Part shown: positions 54,301 to 64,000 of the stretch, piece after piece
Layout: every line of letters starts with the position of its first letter
How positions within the stretch are numbered: the stretch's first letter is position 1
Assembly (NCBI GenBank): GCA_003260075.1
Contig: QLIY01000142.1
Coordinates: 157,966-221,965, forward strand
Source of the DNA: Phallusia mammillata
Lineage: Eukaryota > Chordata > Ascidiacea > Phlebobranchia > Ascidiidae
Reading direction: 5' to 3'
DNA length: 64,000 nt
The notes under the pieces: model-generated
Databases searched by the model: none
The model's input: the letters and a program-made list of their open reading frames with translations, nothing else
Told to the model about the DNA's origin: nothing
Made by a program: the position numbers and the translations under genes

Positions 54301-57083
54301 TCCCAGTATGATGTAGTTAAAACGATAATTACAAGACAACCATCAAAGATTTTGTTTACTTGGACTGTGCTTTCTTAACCAAAGCATCATTGACAGCGAA
54401 CAGTCCAGCGGATGTTGATTGGTTAATAGCAAACTCCAGAACTGAGATGCTTCCAAGAGCGATAGCATCTTTCAGCAGGTCCTCTTTCGCCGACAGTTCT
54501 TGCAAGTTGCCCGATGTGGTTGGTTGTTCCTGTAAACAACGAGTTACACCAATTAAGGCAGCAACTGATTTTTTTCCCAGAAACATGCCAAGCAAAAACT
54601 TTAGCCAATTCCAAAGTAAAAATGTGAAATGCTCTCCAGTTGCTTGCTCTGTCTTGAGGATGTGAAAACATTAGGTCTCTTTGTTAAGATATATACTTAG
54701 CTTATATATTTTTGAAAACAATAGGTTGGCACGTATTTTTACCTATATTATGGCCCTTTATTTGTAAAAGCAACACATAAGACATTTTGTTTTCAAAAAA
54801 CCTCACAAACGAACCTCAGCTTCATAATGGGTTAGCTCCGGTTCACTTTCTTTGTCCGCTTTGTATTTTCTCAGCTTTGCTCGTTTCTTGCAGTAAACAA
54901 CCAAGGCGACGACCACGGCCCCAATAATGAGACCAACGATGGCTACAACCGCTAACAGAAAAGGTTCTATACCACCGGCAGCAGCAACTTGTTCTGTAGT
55001 AGTGGTGGGAGCAGTGGTGGTGCTTGTGGTGACAGGTGTTTCTGTGGTTGTCGTCATAACTGGTGGTTCGACAGTGGGGGGATCAGTGGTTGGTTCATTT
55101 GTTGGCTCCAACGTGGCAGGTGGTGCAGTGGTGGGAATGGTAACTAAATACCATTACTTGAGATAGTTTAGATAAAACATTTGCGAAAAGCATGGACAAA
55201 TAGCTGTCATATTAATATAGATAATTCCACATGTATTTCAAATCAATCTTTTGCCAAATATTGAAAATATTGTTTGCTTTAATGTAATTTTGGCGAGCGA
55301 TGTACCTCACATTTTTGTACCGAACTCCAACCTAACGTTTCGGTGTATTTTGACTTTGTAGGTGCAAATAGGTACATGTTTCATGGTTTAAAAGCAAGGT
55401 TCAATACCCTGATTGTTGCTCACCTGACGACCCTTTTTATTAATAACACGTGATCCAATATATTTGCCATAATCGGGTATAGCAGTATATGCCTTAAACT
55501 TATTTTCACTGACATCACACAAAAAAACTTTCTGCGGCAAAACAAACTCACAGCTTTACTATGCAAAATTTCGTTTAGCAGCGCTCGTGTGTCACACTAT
55601 ACGATAAATATGTTAATATCAACCCAAAAAAAAATCAAATTAACTGCCAGGATGGCCTCAAACAGTCTGAGCGACAACTAACAGCTAACATCTTTTCCGT
55701 TTTAAGATTGCGCTCGAGTTGCGCTCCTGCTAAATTTCAATATGCTTCTTAACTTTACCAAAATACAATCTCAACTAAGTTAATACTGTGTCCTTGGTCT
55801 GTGAAAGTTCTGTATCTGAATGAAGAGACTTGTAATAAAGGTCCTGGACATACACAGCCGGTATCACTTTCAACTATACGATAGGAGACATAAACTTTGC
55901 TTACCTGTGGTCGGACACATACACGGAGTTGTTGTTTCTAAAAATAAAAGAACGCGGTAGATTGTGTGGCTTCCAATCAACGACAAAGAACGCGGTGTTT
56001 CGGTTACAAATTGTGCTTACCCATTCCTGATCCACTGCCCGACCCACTGCCAGAACCCGAACCGTCAGCACGTAGAAATATATCTAAAACGAAACATTCT
56101 TAACATGCAAATCATGTCAAAAATGTGGACGATCATCTACACAAAAGCATGTATGAGCAGATTAACCAATAGCACTTGGCCATGAAAATTGAACAGGATT
56201 ATGTGTGAGGAAAATCGTTTTGACAATTCTTACTTTCAGTGAATGTGGTTTTTCCTTGGGCATTACTACTGCAGTCGCATGTTGATTCGCGAACTTCTAA
56301 ACATAAGGTTTGATTTAAAACAAATTTGCTTTGTGTTTTACCGTACGTGGATAACTTCTCACCTGAATTCCAAATGTCATCAACCTGTAAAACAGTTGTT
56401 TCGGCAAGTAACGATTGTTGATTCGCTTCTGGTAATAAAACAAACAATAAGTACTGCAATAACGTTACTGATGCAATAACGTTACTAAATGCAATTTACT
56501 TCCACTGACCATCAATTGCAGCTCTTTTATTACGTTCCACAAACGCCTCATTCTAAAATGTACAAACAATTGTTAGATCATGATCAGCAGTGCTGTACTA
56601 ATAACATATTCAATTTACGGTAATGGTGGCCCATATTAAATTAAAACCGACATGCTATTGTTCTTGGCAAAAACACGTCTGTTGTACTTGCTTCAAAAAC
56701 AGTAGACGAGGTAGAGCAAATTACATTATTTTGTGCCCGCCTAAACCAAATTAAACAAAAAACAAACAAAAGCTGCTTTAATTTAGATAACTTACCATGA
56801 AAATCAAGCCTTGCTTATAATAAGCTAATACCTGTATTTGTGATAAACGCTGGTGCACAAGGTTGTTGTGTGGTTGGGTTTCATCTATCCAGTCACTTGC
56901 AAGTTCTCCTCTATTTAGCTGAACATAAGTCAGACCACCAAGAAAGCAGACCAAACCGAAGAAAACTGTATTTATTGCCCACACTCCACACCGACAAATC
57001 CCCAGAAAAGGTCGCGATTGGCGTATTATTTCGTGCTTTTGTGACAGCATAACTTTGTTATTACGTCCGTTTCTGGCAGCCAT
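48367..57083 (-). CDS. Membrane protein with mucin-like stalk, helical repeats and dynein MTBD-like C-terminus
   Basis: Sixteen exons join in frame to about 1194 aa: 57083-56796, 56552-56510, 56428-56363, 56296-56234, 56083-56021, 55937-55905, 55143-54815, 54529-54360, 53614-53378, 52853-52617, 52117-51851, 51611-51439, 51147-50040, 49691-49484, 49107-48922, 48480-48367. In order: a hydrophobic helix (about 34-54, INTVFFGLVCFLGGLTYV); a Cys-containing part; an SGSGSGSGSG stretch (possible glycosaminoglycan sites); a Thr/Pro mucin-like stalk; a second membrane helix (about 248-272, LLAVVAIVGLIIGAVVVALV) followed by KKRAKLRKYK; at least nine helical repeats of about 40-60 residues with a loose L..A....D...L..AI pattern; and, from about 1027, coiled coil, then RTPPPVVHTVMTAVLMLLGE, NWLDIQAVVGR, DRLESVL and VSTGAGTFFAW. 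This order matches the dynein stalk/microtubule-binding domain, where PP, LLGE, W, and a final K/AW occur at like positions. No AAA motor is present. Microtubule binding is inference. Confidence 0.8.
54068..54319 (+). mobile_element. tRNA-derived SINE in an intron
   Basis: Bases 54080-54153 fold like a tRNA end: a 7-bp acceptor stem gcttgtg/cgcaggc (with wobbles), an A box tagctcagttgg (54087-54098), a T stem gtggg/cccac and a B box ggttcgaatcc (54132-54142). The anticodon stem does not pair, so it is not a working tRNA. A tRNA-unrelated body of about 165 bp follows. A perfect 9-bp duplication aaacgataa flanks it (54059-54067 and 54320-54328), showing retroposition. It ends about 30 bp from a splice donor of the dynein-stalk-like gene, in antisense orientation to that gene. 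Confidence 0.85.
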
Positions 57084-57267
57084 GGCTTACATTGTCACAG
57101 ATAGCAGAGTGTCTGCTATTTTTTAACGATATTACCAAGCAGTCCAATTTTATACAGTTCTTTTCGTCGACCTTTCCTGCAGAATTTTAGGCATTTGGTC
57201 AAAAGATACAAACTGCGATTAACCGAATCGTAGCACAAATGCGTAGATTATGACGTATGACTTAGAC

Positions 57268-57558
57268 CAGCGGTTCTTAAACCTTGTGGCATGAAAGATT
57301 TCCAAGTGTGCCGCGAAAATTCCCCGTTTTAAAGTGCAAACATTCCCTGGTGTTTTAGGACTTCGTGACGAAAAGTTGGCGTGTATGACTTTCAAAGGTC
57401 ATGCTTTTGTTATTCGTAATGAAAAGGACCCACCAAAACATAAAATTGGAAATTAACATTCTTTAAACAACTTTTGTTAAGTTTACCTGCGAAGTGTGCC
57501 ACGAAGGAATTTTTAGCTCTTTAATGCGGCGCATGCTTAAAAAGTTTGGGAACCACTT
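57268..57558. mobile_element. hAT-like miniature element, cagcggttcttaaac ends
   Basis: Cagcggttcttaaacc at the left and agtttgggaaccacttg at the right are imperfect inverted repeats, with tgtggcatg/gtgcc motifs inside both ends. The flanks cttagac and cttaaac may be a worn target duplication. It lies just upstream of the 57083 start codon. Confidence 0.6.
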
Positions 57559-58979
57559 GCTTAAACAGATCGAAAAAAATTCACGCTAAATTTAGCTATT
57601 GTAATTAAGATTGCTTTTAAGATATTGAATTGTTCTGGATAGGGGAAAAGCTTTCTCTCATTCTGTCGAAAACACTCAGCTATATAGCCTACATCGCGAT
57701 ATTTTTGGCTAAGTCACAGAGTGTAGAAAATTTATTCAATATAGCCTACACTGCTTTGTTAGTAAATAGTTCAGACTACAGTGACTTTGGCATTCTAGCC
57801 TCTTCATTCCTGACCACCTGTAGATTTTGTAAAATGAATTCCCCAACTTCGCCTAGAATTTTTCTGATGTAATGCAACAAGCTCTTCTATACGTTTGTTA
57901 CATCATAGTTTGTGCCCAAAAACAATATTTGTTACTTCTTTCACTTTTTTCAAACGAAACGACTGACAAAATTTTTAAAAACGTTGGCTTTTGTTTTAAT
58001 TATAAAACCCTCTGTTCTGAATCAAAGCGAAACAAAGCAACAGATACGAAATTAATTTGCACCACAAACAATTTAATAACACTACCAGAGCCTGCGATGC
58101 TTATGACACGATATGGTTTCCAAGATACGCGATCTGTCATCAACCTCTGCCGATTCAGGCGGGGGATAAAATGTCGTCAAACCAAACCTTTCCTTTGTGG
58201 CATAACCCTGTAGACACAAGACCCTTTGTTTCAAGACAATCGAATTAGCGAACGATAACTTTAAATGGACGCGTCGGCAGGCGACCTTTGCGAGGGTAAA
58301 CTGCATGAGAAACAAAACATACGAGGTCAATCTAAAAATTCCAGTCATACCCATTCAATTACGAATACGAAAAGAGATATTGCGCACAGCAGCTTGATCG
58401 CTGTGTGTAATAATTATCCTACCTTGTGGCGAACTGACGTGTGTCATAAGAAACACTGACCTACCTTTTATTGTAGCTAGTGCGTTGTTAATTTTGAAAT
58501 ACCAGAGGTTCTTGAACTGTGTTCTAACACCACAAACCAAAAAGGCCAGGATTTTGGGGCAAAGACCAGTAGTGAAATAAACAAAAATTAAAATTCATGT
58601 TTTTGCGTTATTCTTTCCGTGTAAACGGTATTTTGTTACCGCAATTTCTTAAACTTGATTATGTATGTATAAAAACTATAAAATGTAACTGTTATCTCGT
58701 ATTTTGCTGTCCAGTGATGAGATGAATGTATGCTTAACAATGCTGGAACTAGAATTTAGACGTGAGCATTTTCTAAACAATCGATACCAACCCTTTGGGC
58801 ATATCGCTTCAAATACAAGGTTCTACAATGACCTCTTTAGTACTTGGTTCGAGGTTCCCATATTTAACACTGTTGTTTGGGACAGTAGTATCAAATGCCA
58901 GCCCTCGTTATCGAAAGACATTTTCATGCCATTTACATGAGAACTTAAGTTATGTTGGATAGTTTTCAAAAACCCAGAT
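57559..58979. other. Intergenic, no gene recognised
   Basis: AT-rich sequence with only short frames that lack motifs and consistent splice borders on both strands. Confidence 0.45.
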
Positions 58980-60044
58980 CAAGGGTCACCAAACTTGTTT
59001 CACAGCGTGCCGGATAACATTCAAAATATCACGCATTGGTCACATATTTTACCTACCATAAGCACCGCTGTTCCAAAACTGTGGTCCGCAAAGCGCTTTT
59101 GTGGGACTAGCAAAACCTACAATTTCATTGAAAGTCCGATGCTGCTATACCAGAGGTTCTTTTACGGTCGTGCCCCATTCGACACTATTTATTTAATCTC
59201 ACGCACCCCTAAATAAATTTTAGGACCGATGATTCTTGTTTTTTCGGAAACAACATACATCGTAGGTCCGCTTTAAGCTACTGTCAAGTTAGTTTCGAGC
59301 GTCGGAAAAGCCACTTCAACGCTGATAAGTTGCGAAATAGAAGGCTTTTGCGAACACAGAGCCACGTCGCCAATATTCTTGTAAACTACGCATATGTCGC
59401 ACAAAAACTGTTGATACACTGAAAGTCAAGACAATCTCTAATGCGAAATTACGAACAAATAAAAATTGAACAGCCGACAATATGGCACAGGAGTCACCAA
59501 ACTACGGCCCGCGAGGTTATTTCTTTCGGCTCGCAACCCCGTTTTTTGGTTTGCTAAATCGTATTGATAACTTTGTTACATCCAAAAATTAATCTACTCC
59601 TTACGAAAGTTTACTGTCACGAAATAGGATTGCAAATTTGCAATGCCCAGGATTGTTCCAAAGCCAGTTTATCACGTCACAGACAAGACAAACGTGTTAA
59701 TTGTGCGCAGGCATTTGCCTCATTTTGTTACTTGTGACGTAATTATACACGCATTGCATGTAAGATGTGACTAAGTATACCAACTTAACAGATTTTAAAT
59801 GGATTTTTAGAACAAACATATCTTTGCGCCCCTAAAAAAATCGCTCGTGGGTTAATTTTGGAAAGACGGCGCTAGAGCACGTAAACTATGCGGCCCGCGC
59901 AAATCATTATCAAACTTATCACGCAATGAAAAAAGTTTAGTTAGCACAACTGTCCATTTCTGGAAATCCAAGCGTTTACTTTAATTTCCAAACAATAAGT
60001 TCGAAATCAGAGCCGACATAATTCCTATGCATTCAATTACCATT

Positions 60045-60046
<2 letters not shown>

Positions 60047-60140
<94 letters not shown>
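60047..60140. repeat. Poly-C homopolymer (94 nt)
   Basis: An unbroken C run followed by tctaggggggcgcgcc and a TIR-like end agtttaagaacccctg. It reads as polyproline or polyglycine on either strand, but there is no coding context. Confidence 0.9.
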
Positions 60141-60142
<2 letters not shown>

Positions 60143-60348
60143 TAGGGGGGCGCGCCCCCCCAGTTTAAGAACCCCTGTGCTATACTGTCTAATGGTAAAA
60201 TTGTGTGTTATGTAACAAACAGCCGTTTGGAACATGCGTCGTGTGAAACTAGATGAAATTAATCCTTCATGTTGTTGAGAAATACTTTCGCAGTACGTTT
60301 ACTTTCAACAAAGAAATCAAAACTTATTTTTTCTAATATAGCCTATAT

Positions 60349-61273
60349 CAGTGCTCTTCAACCTTTTTTCCCGTTGTATACCTTTTACAATTTGTAAGCA
60401 ACTTTGTATACCCTACACATTTTTGTAATTTATAATTGTGCACAGAAAGTAACAGTCTGCCAATAGGTACTTGCCTGGTCGCATGAATTATTGTTATACA
60501 AGGCCAGGAGTAGACAACCTGTGGCCGTGAACATGTAAACTGAAATATTTGGATTTGCAAAACTAGTTTGAGGGGCTGGAAAAAATATTAACAGCCCAGA
60601 AGCCGCATGTTTGAGACTTTTTGTAAGCCTATTATGGGTAAACAATGCGAAAACAGGCATCATTAGCGTCACAATTTAGATGGTGACGTTATAAACAGTA
60701 AAGTCTGATCCCTAGACTGTTCTACGTAACAAGCTAGAAATTAAATTGGCTATCAGGCACTGTTAATAAAGATTTACGATGCGGCCGTCACAGCGGAAAG
60801 GTTGTGCACCCCCTGTGCTACGTCCAGGAAATTTAGCATACAAAAGTGTGTAAACGTAAGAAGTTGATTTAATGGCTGGCTTGTTGCTGCATTCTTTCAG
60901 CGATTTGGACATGTGGTGTGGTGTTGACTTGTTCTCAATTTTTTGCATTCGCAATCCTTTACTCCAGGGATATTAAAAGTAAAATTTCAGAAAGTACATT
61001 GTTCAACCTTATACTCCAAGTATGTGCTTATTTGCTTCATAATTCACATTATTGACGCAATAATCCCAACCTGACGCAATAATATTTACAACAAGCAGGT
61101 CAGTCTCATATAGGTCACCAGCATGCTATGTCTTCCTGCATTTTATAAATATAGCGACGTTTAGTAACACTGACCTCAGCTGTATTCCCTTCGTATACCT
61201 TTCTTCAGTCGTATACCCTAATTTTAATGTGGTATACACTTGGGTATGCAGTATACCCGGTTGAAGAGCACTG
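60349..61273. mobile_element. 925-bp TIR element nested in 58980-61834
   Basis: The ends cagtgctcttcaacc and ggttgaagagcactg are perfect 15-bp inverted repeats. A perfect 8-bp duplication gcctatat flanks it (60341-60348 and 61274-61281). Subterminal gtataccc motifs repeat at both ends. Confidence 0.9.
60505..60815. mobile_element. Relative of the 20876-21295 element, nested
   Basis: The ends caggagtagacaacc and ggttgtgcaccccctg, plus gtggccgtgaacatg and gatgcggccgtca inside, match the element at 20876-21295. It lies within the 60349-61273 element. No clear target duplication was seen. Confidence 0.65.
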
Positions 61274-61298
61274 GCCTATATATATACATATTTGTACA

Positions 61299-61748
61299 CA
61301 TAGGCGCCGTGTAGGCGGTGTGGCGCCGCCACCTTGGGTTTTTAAAGCACGGTGGCGGCCACCGTGGATATTTTGGTTTGTTTGTAGCGGTATCGTAAAA
61401 TCTGAAGAATATTAGCAACAATTTTGCCTTTTAACAAGCGTGCTGGTGATTCAACCACAAAACGTAGCATAAAACTGCAACTTGTTGAGGTTAGTGCCTT
61501 GTTTATGACGTCAAACATACAATTGTCTGTCAGTGAATGTCGGCCATTGTTGTGTACAATGCAAATGTGTTGTAATGATTTGTTATCTGAAGCGATATAA
61601 AGCAGCAACAACTTTTTTATCCAAATTTTGACAAACGTTTTTTGGCTTAGGGTTTGAGTTATTGTGGTTGCACGCATTAGTGACGTCACTTTGTGACGTC
61701 ATATTTTACCTCCGCCACCTTGCATTTTTGCAAAACTCGGCGCCTATG
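61299..61748. mobile_element. 450-bp TIR element, cataggcgccg ends
   Basis: The ends cataggcgccg and cggcgcctatg are perfect inverted repeats, flanked by tttgtaca and tttgtaga (8-bp duplication with one mismatch). The ggcgcc end resembles that of the POT1-intron element at 33935. It carries three tgacgtca palindromes (61506, 61681, 61694), which match the CRE consensus. Confidence 0.8.
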
Positions 61749-61936
61749 TTTGTAGATATACTTAGACCAGAGCCACTATATTAGTGGCTCTGCTTACTTA
61801 GACCAAACAACTTCGCGTAGTTTGATGACCCTTGACCTAGATTAAACGAGGCTTTAAACATTTCTTTACACCAACATATTTATAATAGATTGAAGGGAAA
61901 AAATGATCAATCAATGAAACAAAAAAAATCATGTAT

Positions 61937-61937
<1 letters not shown>

Positions 61938-61981
<44 letters not shown>
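61938..61981. repeat. Poly-C homopolymer (44 nt)
   Basis: An unbroken C run 122 bp downstream, on the minus strand, of the THOC7 stop codon. It may be transcribed as a G run in the THOC7 3' UTR. Its true length is uncertain. Confidence 0.9.
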
Positions 61982-61982
<1 letters not shown>

Positions 61983-62102
61983 TTTTATATTGCCAACTGC
62001 AATTGGCAAACAAAGTACACCCCAAAAAAGTCCTATCGCATTTCTTCCTGATGCTTGACCCCATTTTTTATGTTTGGTTTCAGTAAACAAATGTGAGGCA
62101 GT

Positions 62103-63586
62103 TCAACCGTTTGACTCTGACGTTTCCATAGCAACTTCATCCACAACCACTCCCTCCTGATTTTCTTGTTCTTCCTCTTCTGAAAAAAGAAACACGAACT
62201 AATTTAACACAGACTTGTTTTATCACAAGTTATGCAGGTACAAAATATGCAGATATTGAAAACTGTAAACAAATGCCTGCCTGTAGAATTATTAAGTTTT
62301 TTATTTTTATTTTTGCATTTGTTGAAGAATAATATTTCCTTAGGAACACTATACACGGACTTGAAAAGTAATTTCATCATAAACATTACTGCCAGAGTAC
62401 TGGTGTATATAGAATACACCGATGATGACAACAGAGATTGTCGAAACGTCTGAACGATGTATTCTATATACATCAGTACTCTGGCAGTAATGTTTATGAT
62501 CAAAATAATATTTCCTCATTAACAAATACATATTTCTCAATCATATCTAGTAGCACTATTAAAAGTTTTGTTAGGCACTAATGTGGCAACACAAACTGAC
62601 CAACATTGTATTGTATGTGAATACACTGCTGCTGCCAGGCATAATGTATCAACAAAATTTAGCTCTTTAATGTAGCATTTTTTTAATTGCATTGTATGCA
62701 TTTTTTTATGCAAAAATTCTATTTTAGATAGCTTCGATTTCGAAAGGCAAATGTCAAACTATTGAAGACAAGCTGATATGTGGTTTAACATAAATGTCAG
62801 TTACTAAGTATTTTTTCTCATTGCATTTTTGTATTTGGCTACAAGACCACAAGAAACACTGTGAAATAAAATTGCAGCTGACATTTTACCAACACAATTT
62901 GTGACAACTATTACTCCATAATAAAAGAAAAGATGTTTAGAAAAGAATGTTTTATTGTGTTTAGTCATACCTTTTAATACACTTTGAAGTTGATGGATTG
63001 ATGTTAACAAAGCATGGAACTGTTTTTTTCTTAAGTCCAACTTTTCAATCAACTGCAATTCAGAAGCTTGCAAATCCTTCAATTCTTCATCTAGCTCATT
63101 AATTTGTCTGTTTGAGGATTTTGACAATTTTACTTGTTATCAAACACCCAAAGTAAAGATAGCCCGACAATAAAAATTGTCTCACTCTAACCGAGCTAAT
63201 TTAAGGGATGGGTTATTTGAAACTTTAACTATACAAGTTACTAACTTGCATTTTGCTCACATAAAGCAAAACTTAAAATTGAACGTTTCAGCTAAAATAC
63301 CACTAAATACTTTAGTAACATGTAAAATACACACATAAACTATATATAACTTTGAAAGGTTTGTCCCCATAAGATGACTGTCATATTGAAAACCCTTTAG
63401 CAGTAAAGCAAAAAACTCTTGTCACACATACCCTTCAGTTTTTCGTCGATCAGGGTGTTTTAGGACAACTCCAGCTAATGCATCATACTGTTGTCGATTT
63501 TTGCGCACCAGTCTTGCTTCTTCAAGTTCTTTTTTGCACTTCTCAATTTCTTCATGGGCTAATGCTACATTTTTGTCAATTTCCTC
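62103..63586 (-). CDS. THOC7: THO complex subunit 7 (THOC7), 3' part
   Basis: THOC7 is a coiled-coil subunit of THO/TREX, which couples transcription to mRNA export in the nucleus. Three exons join in frame: 63586-63432, 63107-62971 and 62179-62103, with the stop at 62103-62105 (122 codons shown). The first carries AHEEIEKCKKEL, VRKNRQQYDALA and KHPDRRKTEG, the second LDLRKKQFHALLTSIHQLQ, and the last an acidic tail ending AMETSESNG. These match human THOC7 in order (KNRQEYDALA, HPDR, LRRKQFHVLLSTIHELQ, and a METD-containing acidic tail). The N-terminal half must lie upstream of 63586; I found no matching exon before the window end. Whole-family length is about 200 aa. Confidence 0.9.
62376..62500. 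repeat. 45-bp inverted repeat with a hammerhead-like loop, in a THOC7 intron
   Basis: Arms 62376-62420 and 62456-62500 match at 43 of 45 positions when inverted; both mismatches would be G.U pairs in RNA. The 35-nt loop holds ccgatgat, a small gacaa/ttgtc stem, and gaaacg. This order (C.GATGA, stem, GAAA) follows the hammerhead ribozyme core, though the consensus U after the first C is C here and the cleavage-site side is not canonical. It may be a terminal piece of a Penelope-like element. Confidence 0.6.
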
Positions 63587-64000
63587 CTAAAATTGAATGC
63601 TACATTTTTAAATATAGTCAAATGGGGTAAAAAAAAATTTTGCTGAAGTTGGGGTAAAAAAAAACAATACCCTCACAGCTAAACCAAAAATTTTTTTTAA
63701 ATGATTTCTTTTTCATAGGATGTATTTATTCTCTACCAATAAAATAAGCCATGAACCATTCTCAGATTTTGTTTGTAGGCAATGTTCTGCAGGTTGAAAC
63801 AACAGTAGTAAAATTCGTATGTTAAAAAGTCTTCAACAACCTTTAGAAACTTTCCTGCAGATTTTTTATTACAAGTTTGGTGNAAAGTCTTTAACAACCT
63901 TTAGAAACTTTCCTGCAGATTTTTTATTACAAGTTTGGTTTCAATGACTTTCGTTCTGTGTTGTGTCATAACTATGACCTATTAAACAAAAAAGACTGTA
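63587..64000. other. THOC7 upstream intron, ends in a direct repeat
   Basis: I see no further THOC7 exon. Bases 63826-63881 and 63884-63939 are near-identical 56-bp direct copies (one mismatch) on either side of an isolated n at 63883, so the end of the window is probably an assembly join. Confidence 0.7.

Larger units (their letters stand above)
58980..61834. mobile_element. 2.85-kb hAT-like element hosting several nested elements
   Basis: The ends caagggtcaccaaac and gtttgatgacccttg are inverted repeats, flanked by acccagat (58972-58979) and acctagat (61835-61842), an 8-bp duplication with one mismatch. Inside are at least three younger TIR elements and a 94-base C run. No transposase frame is seen. 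A related end, caggagtcaccaaac, occurs at about 59488. Confidence 0.75.

Noticed and set aside
56375-56396. A 22-bp exon starting at the internal CAG before GTTGATGAC
   Set aside because: That acceptor forces a stop or a wrong frame downstream; using the acceptor before AAGCGAATC (exon 56428-56363) keeps the frame.
59981-60235. Polyglycine/polyproline frames around the 94-base C run
   Set aside because: A homopolymer within a TIR element, with no coding context.
1-64000. CRISPR arrays, operons, bacterial promoters and ribosome binding sites
   Set aside because: The window is a spliced animal genome; no array of spaced identical repeats was seen.

Overview
This window is eukaryotic DNA: AT-rich, with short spliced genes, GT-AG introns that mostly close in frame, dense small transposons and one assembly gap of 923 N. 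Gene content (POT1, a GPR37-like receptor, THOC7, class A GPCRs) together with compact introns and many hAT-type miniature elements suggests an invertebrate chordate, most likely a sea squirt of the Ciona type. The organism call is inference; the gene calls rest on translated exons with matching splice phases.

Layout. 1-5292: no gene seen. 5293-7461 (-): a large, disordered, unrecognised protein interrupted by an 85-base C run. 9374-12002 (-): a class A peptide/chemoattractant-like GPCR, TM3 to TM7 in six exons; TM1-TM2 were not found and may lie in or beyond the gap at 14981-15903. 12.3-18.9 kb: nested hAT-like relics, an inverted-repeat element, the gap, and a probable misassembly that copies part of a transporter exon. 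19148-24395 (-): an Aa_trans (SLC32/36/38 superfamily) amino acid transporter. 26385-37573 (+): a complete 16-exon POT1 telomere protein (about 802 aa), arranged head to head with the transporter. 40515-47063 (+): a GPR37/GPR37L1-like receptor with possible extra ectodomain exons upstream. 48367-57083 (-): a 16-exon membrane protein of about 1194 aa. 58980-61834: a nest of TIR elements with 8-bp target duplications. 62103-63586 (-): the 3' part of THOC7.

The most striking item is the 48367-57083 gene. It encodes an N-terminal membrane helix, an SG-repeat and a Thr-rich mucin-like stalk, a second membrane helix, a long array of helical repeats, and a C-terminus resembling the dynein stalk and microtubule-binding domain with no AAA motor. 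It could be a membrane-to-microtubule linker. I do not recognise this architecture from any described family.

The genes do not form a common pathway; this is a normal animal gene neighbourhood. Cautions for the reader: four isolated single n bases and several long poly-C runs mark weak spots in the assembly, and all exon models come from reading the sequence by eye, with no transcript data.
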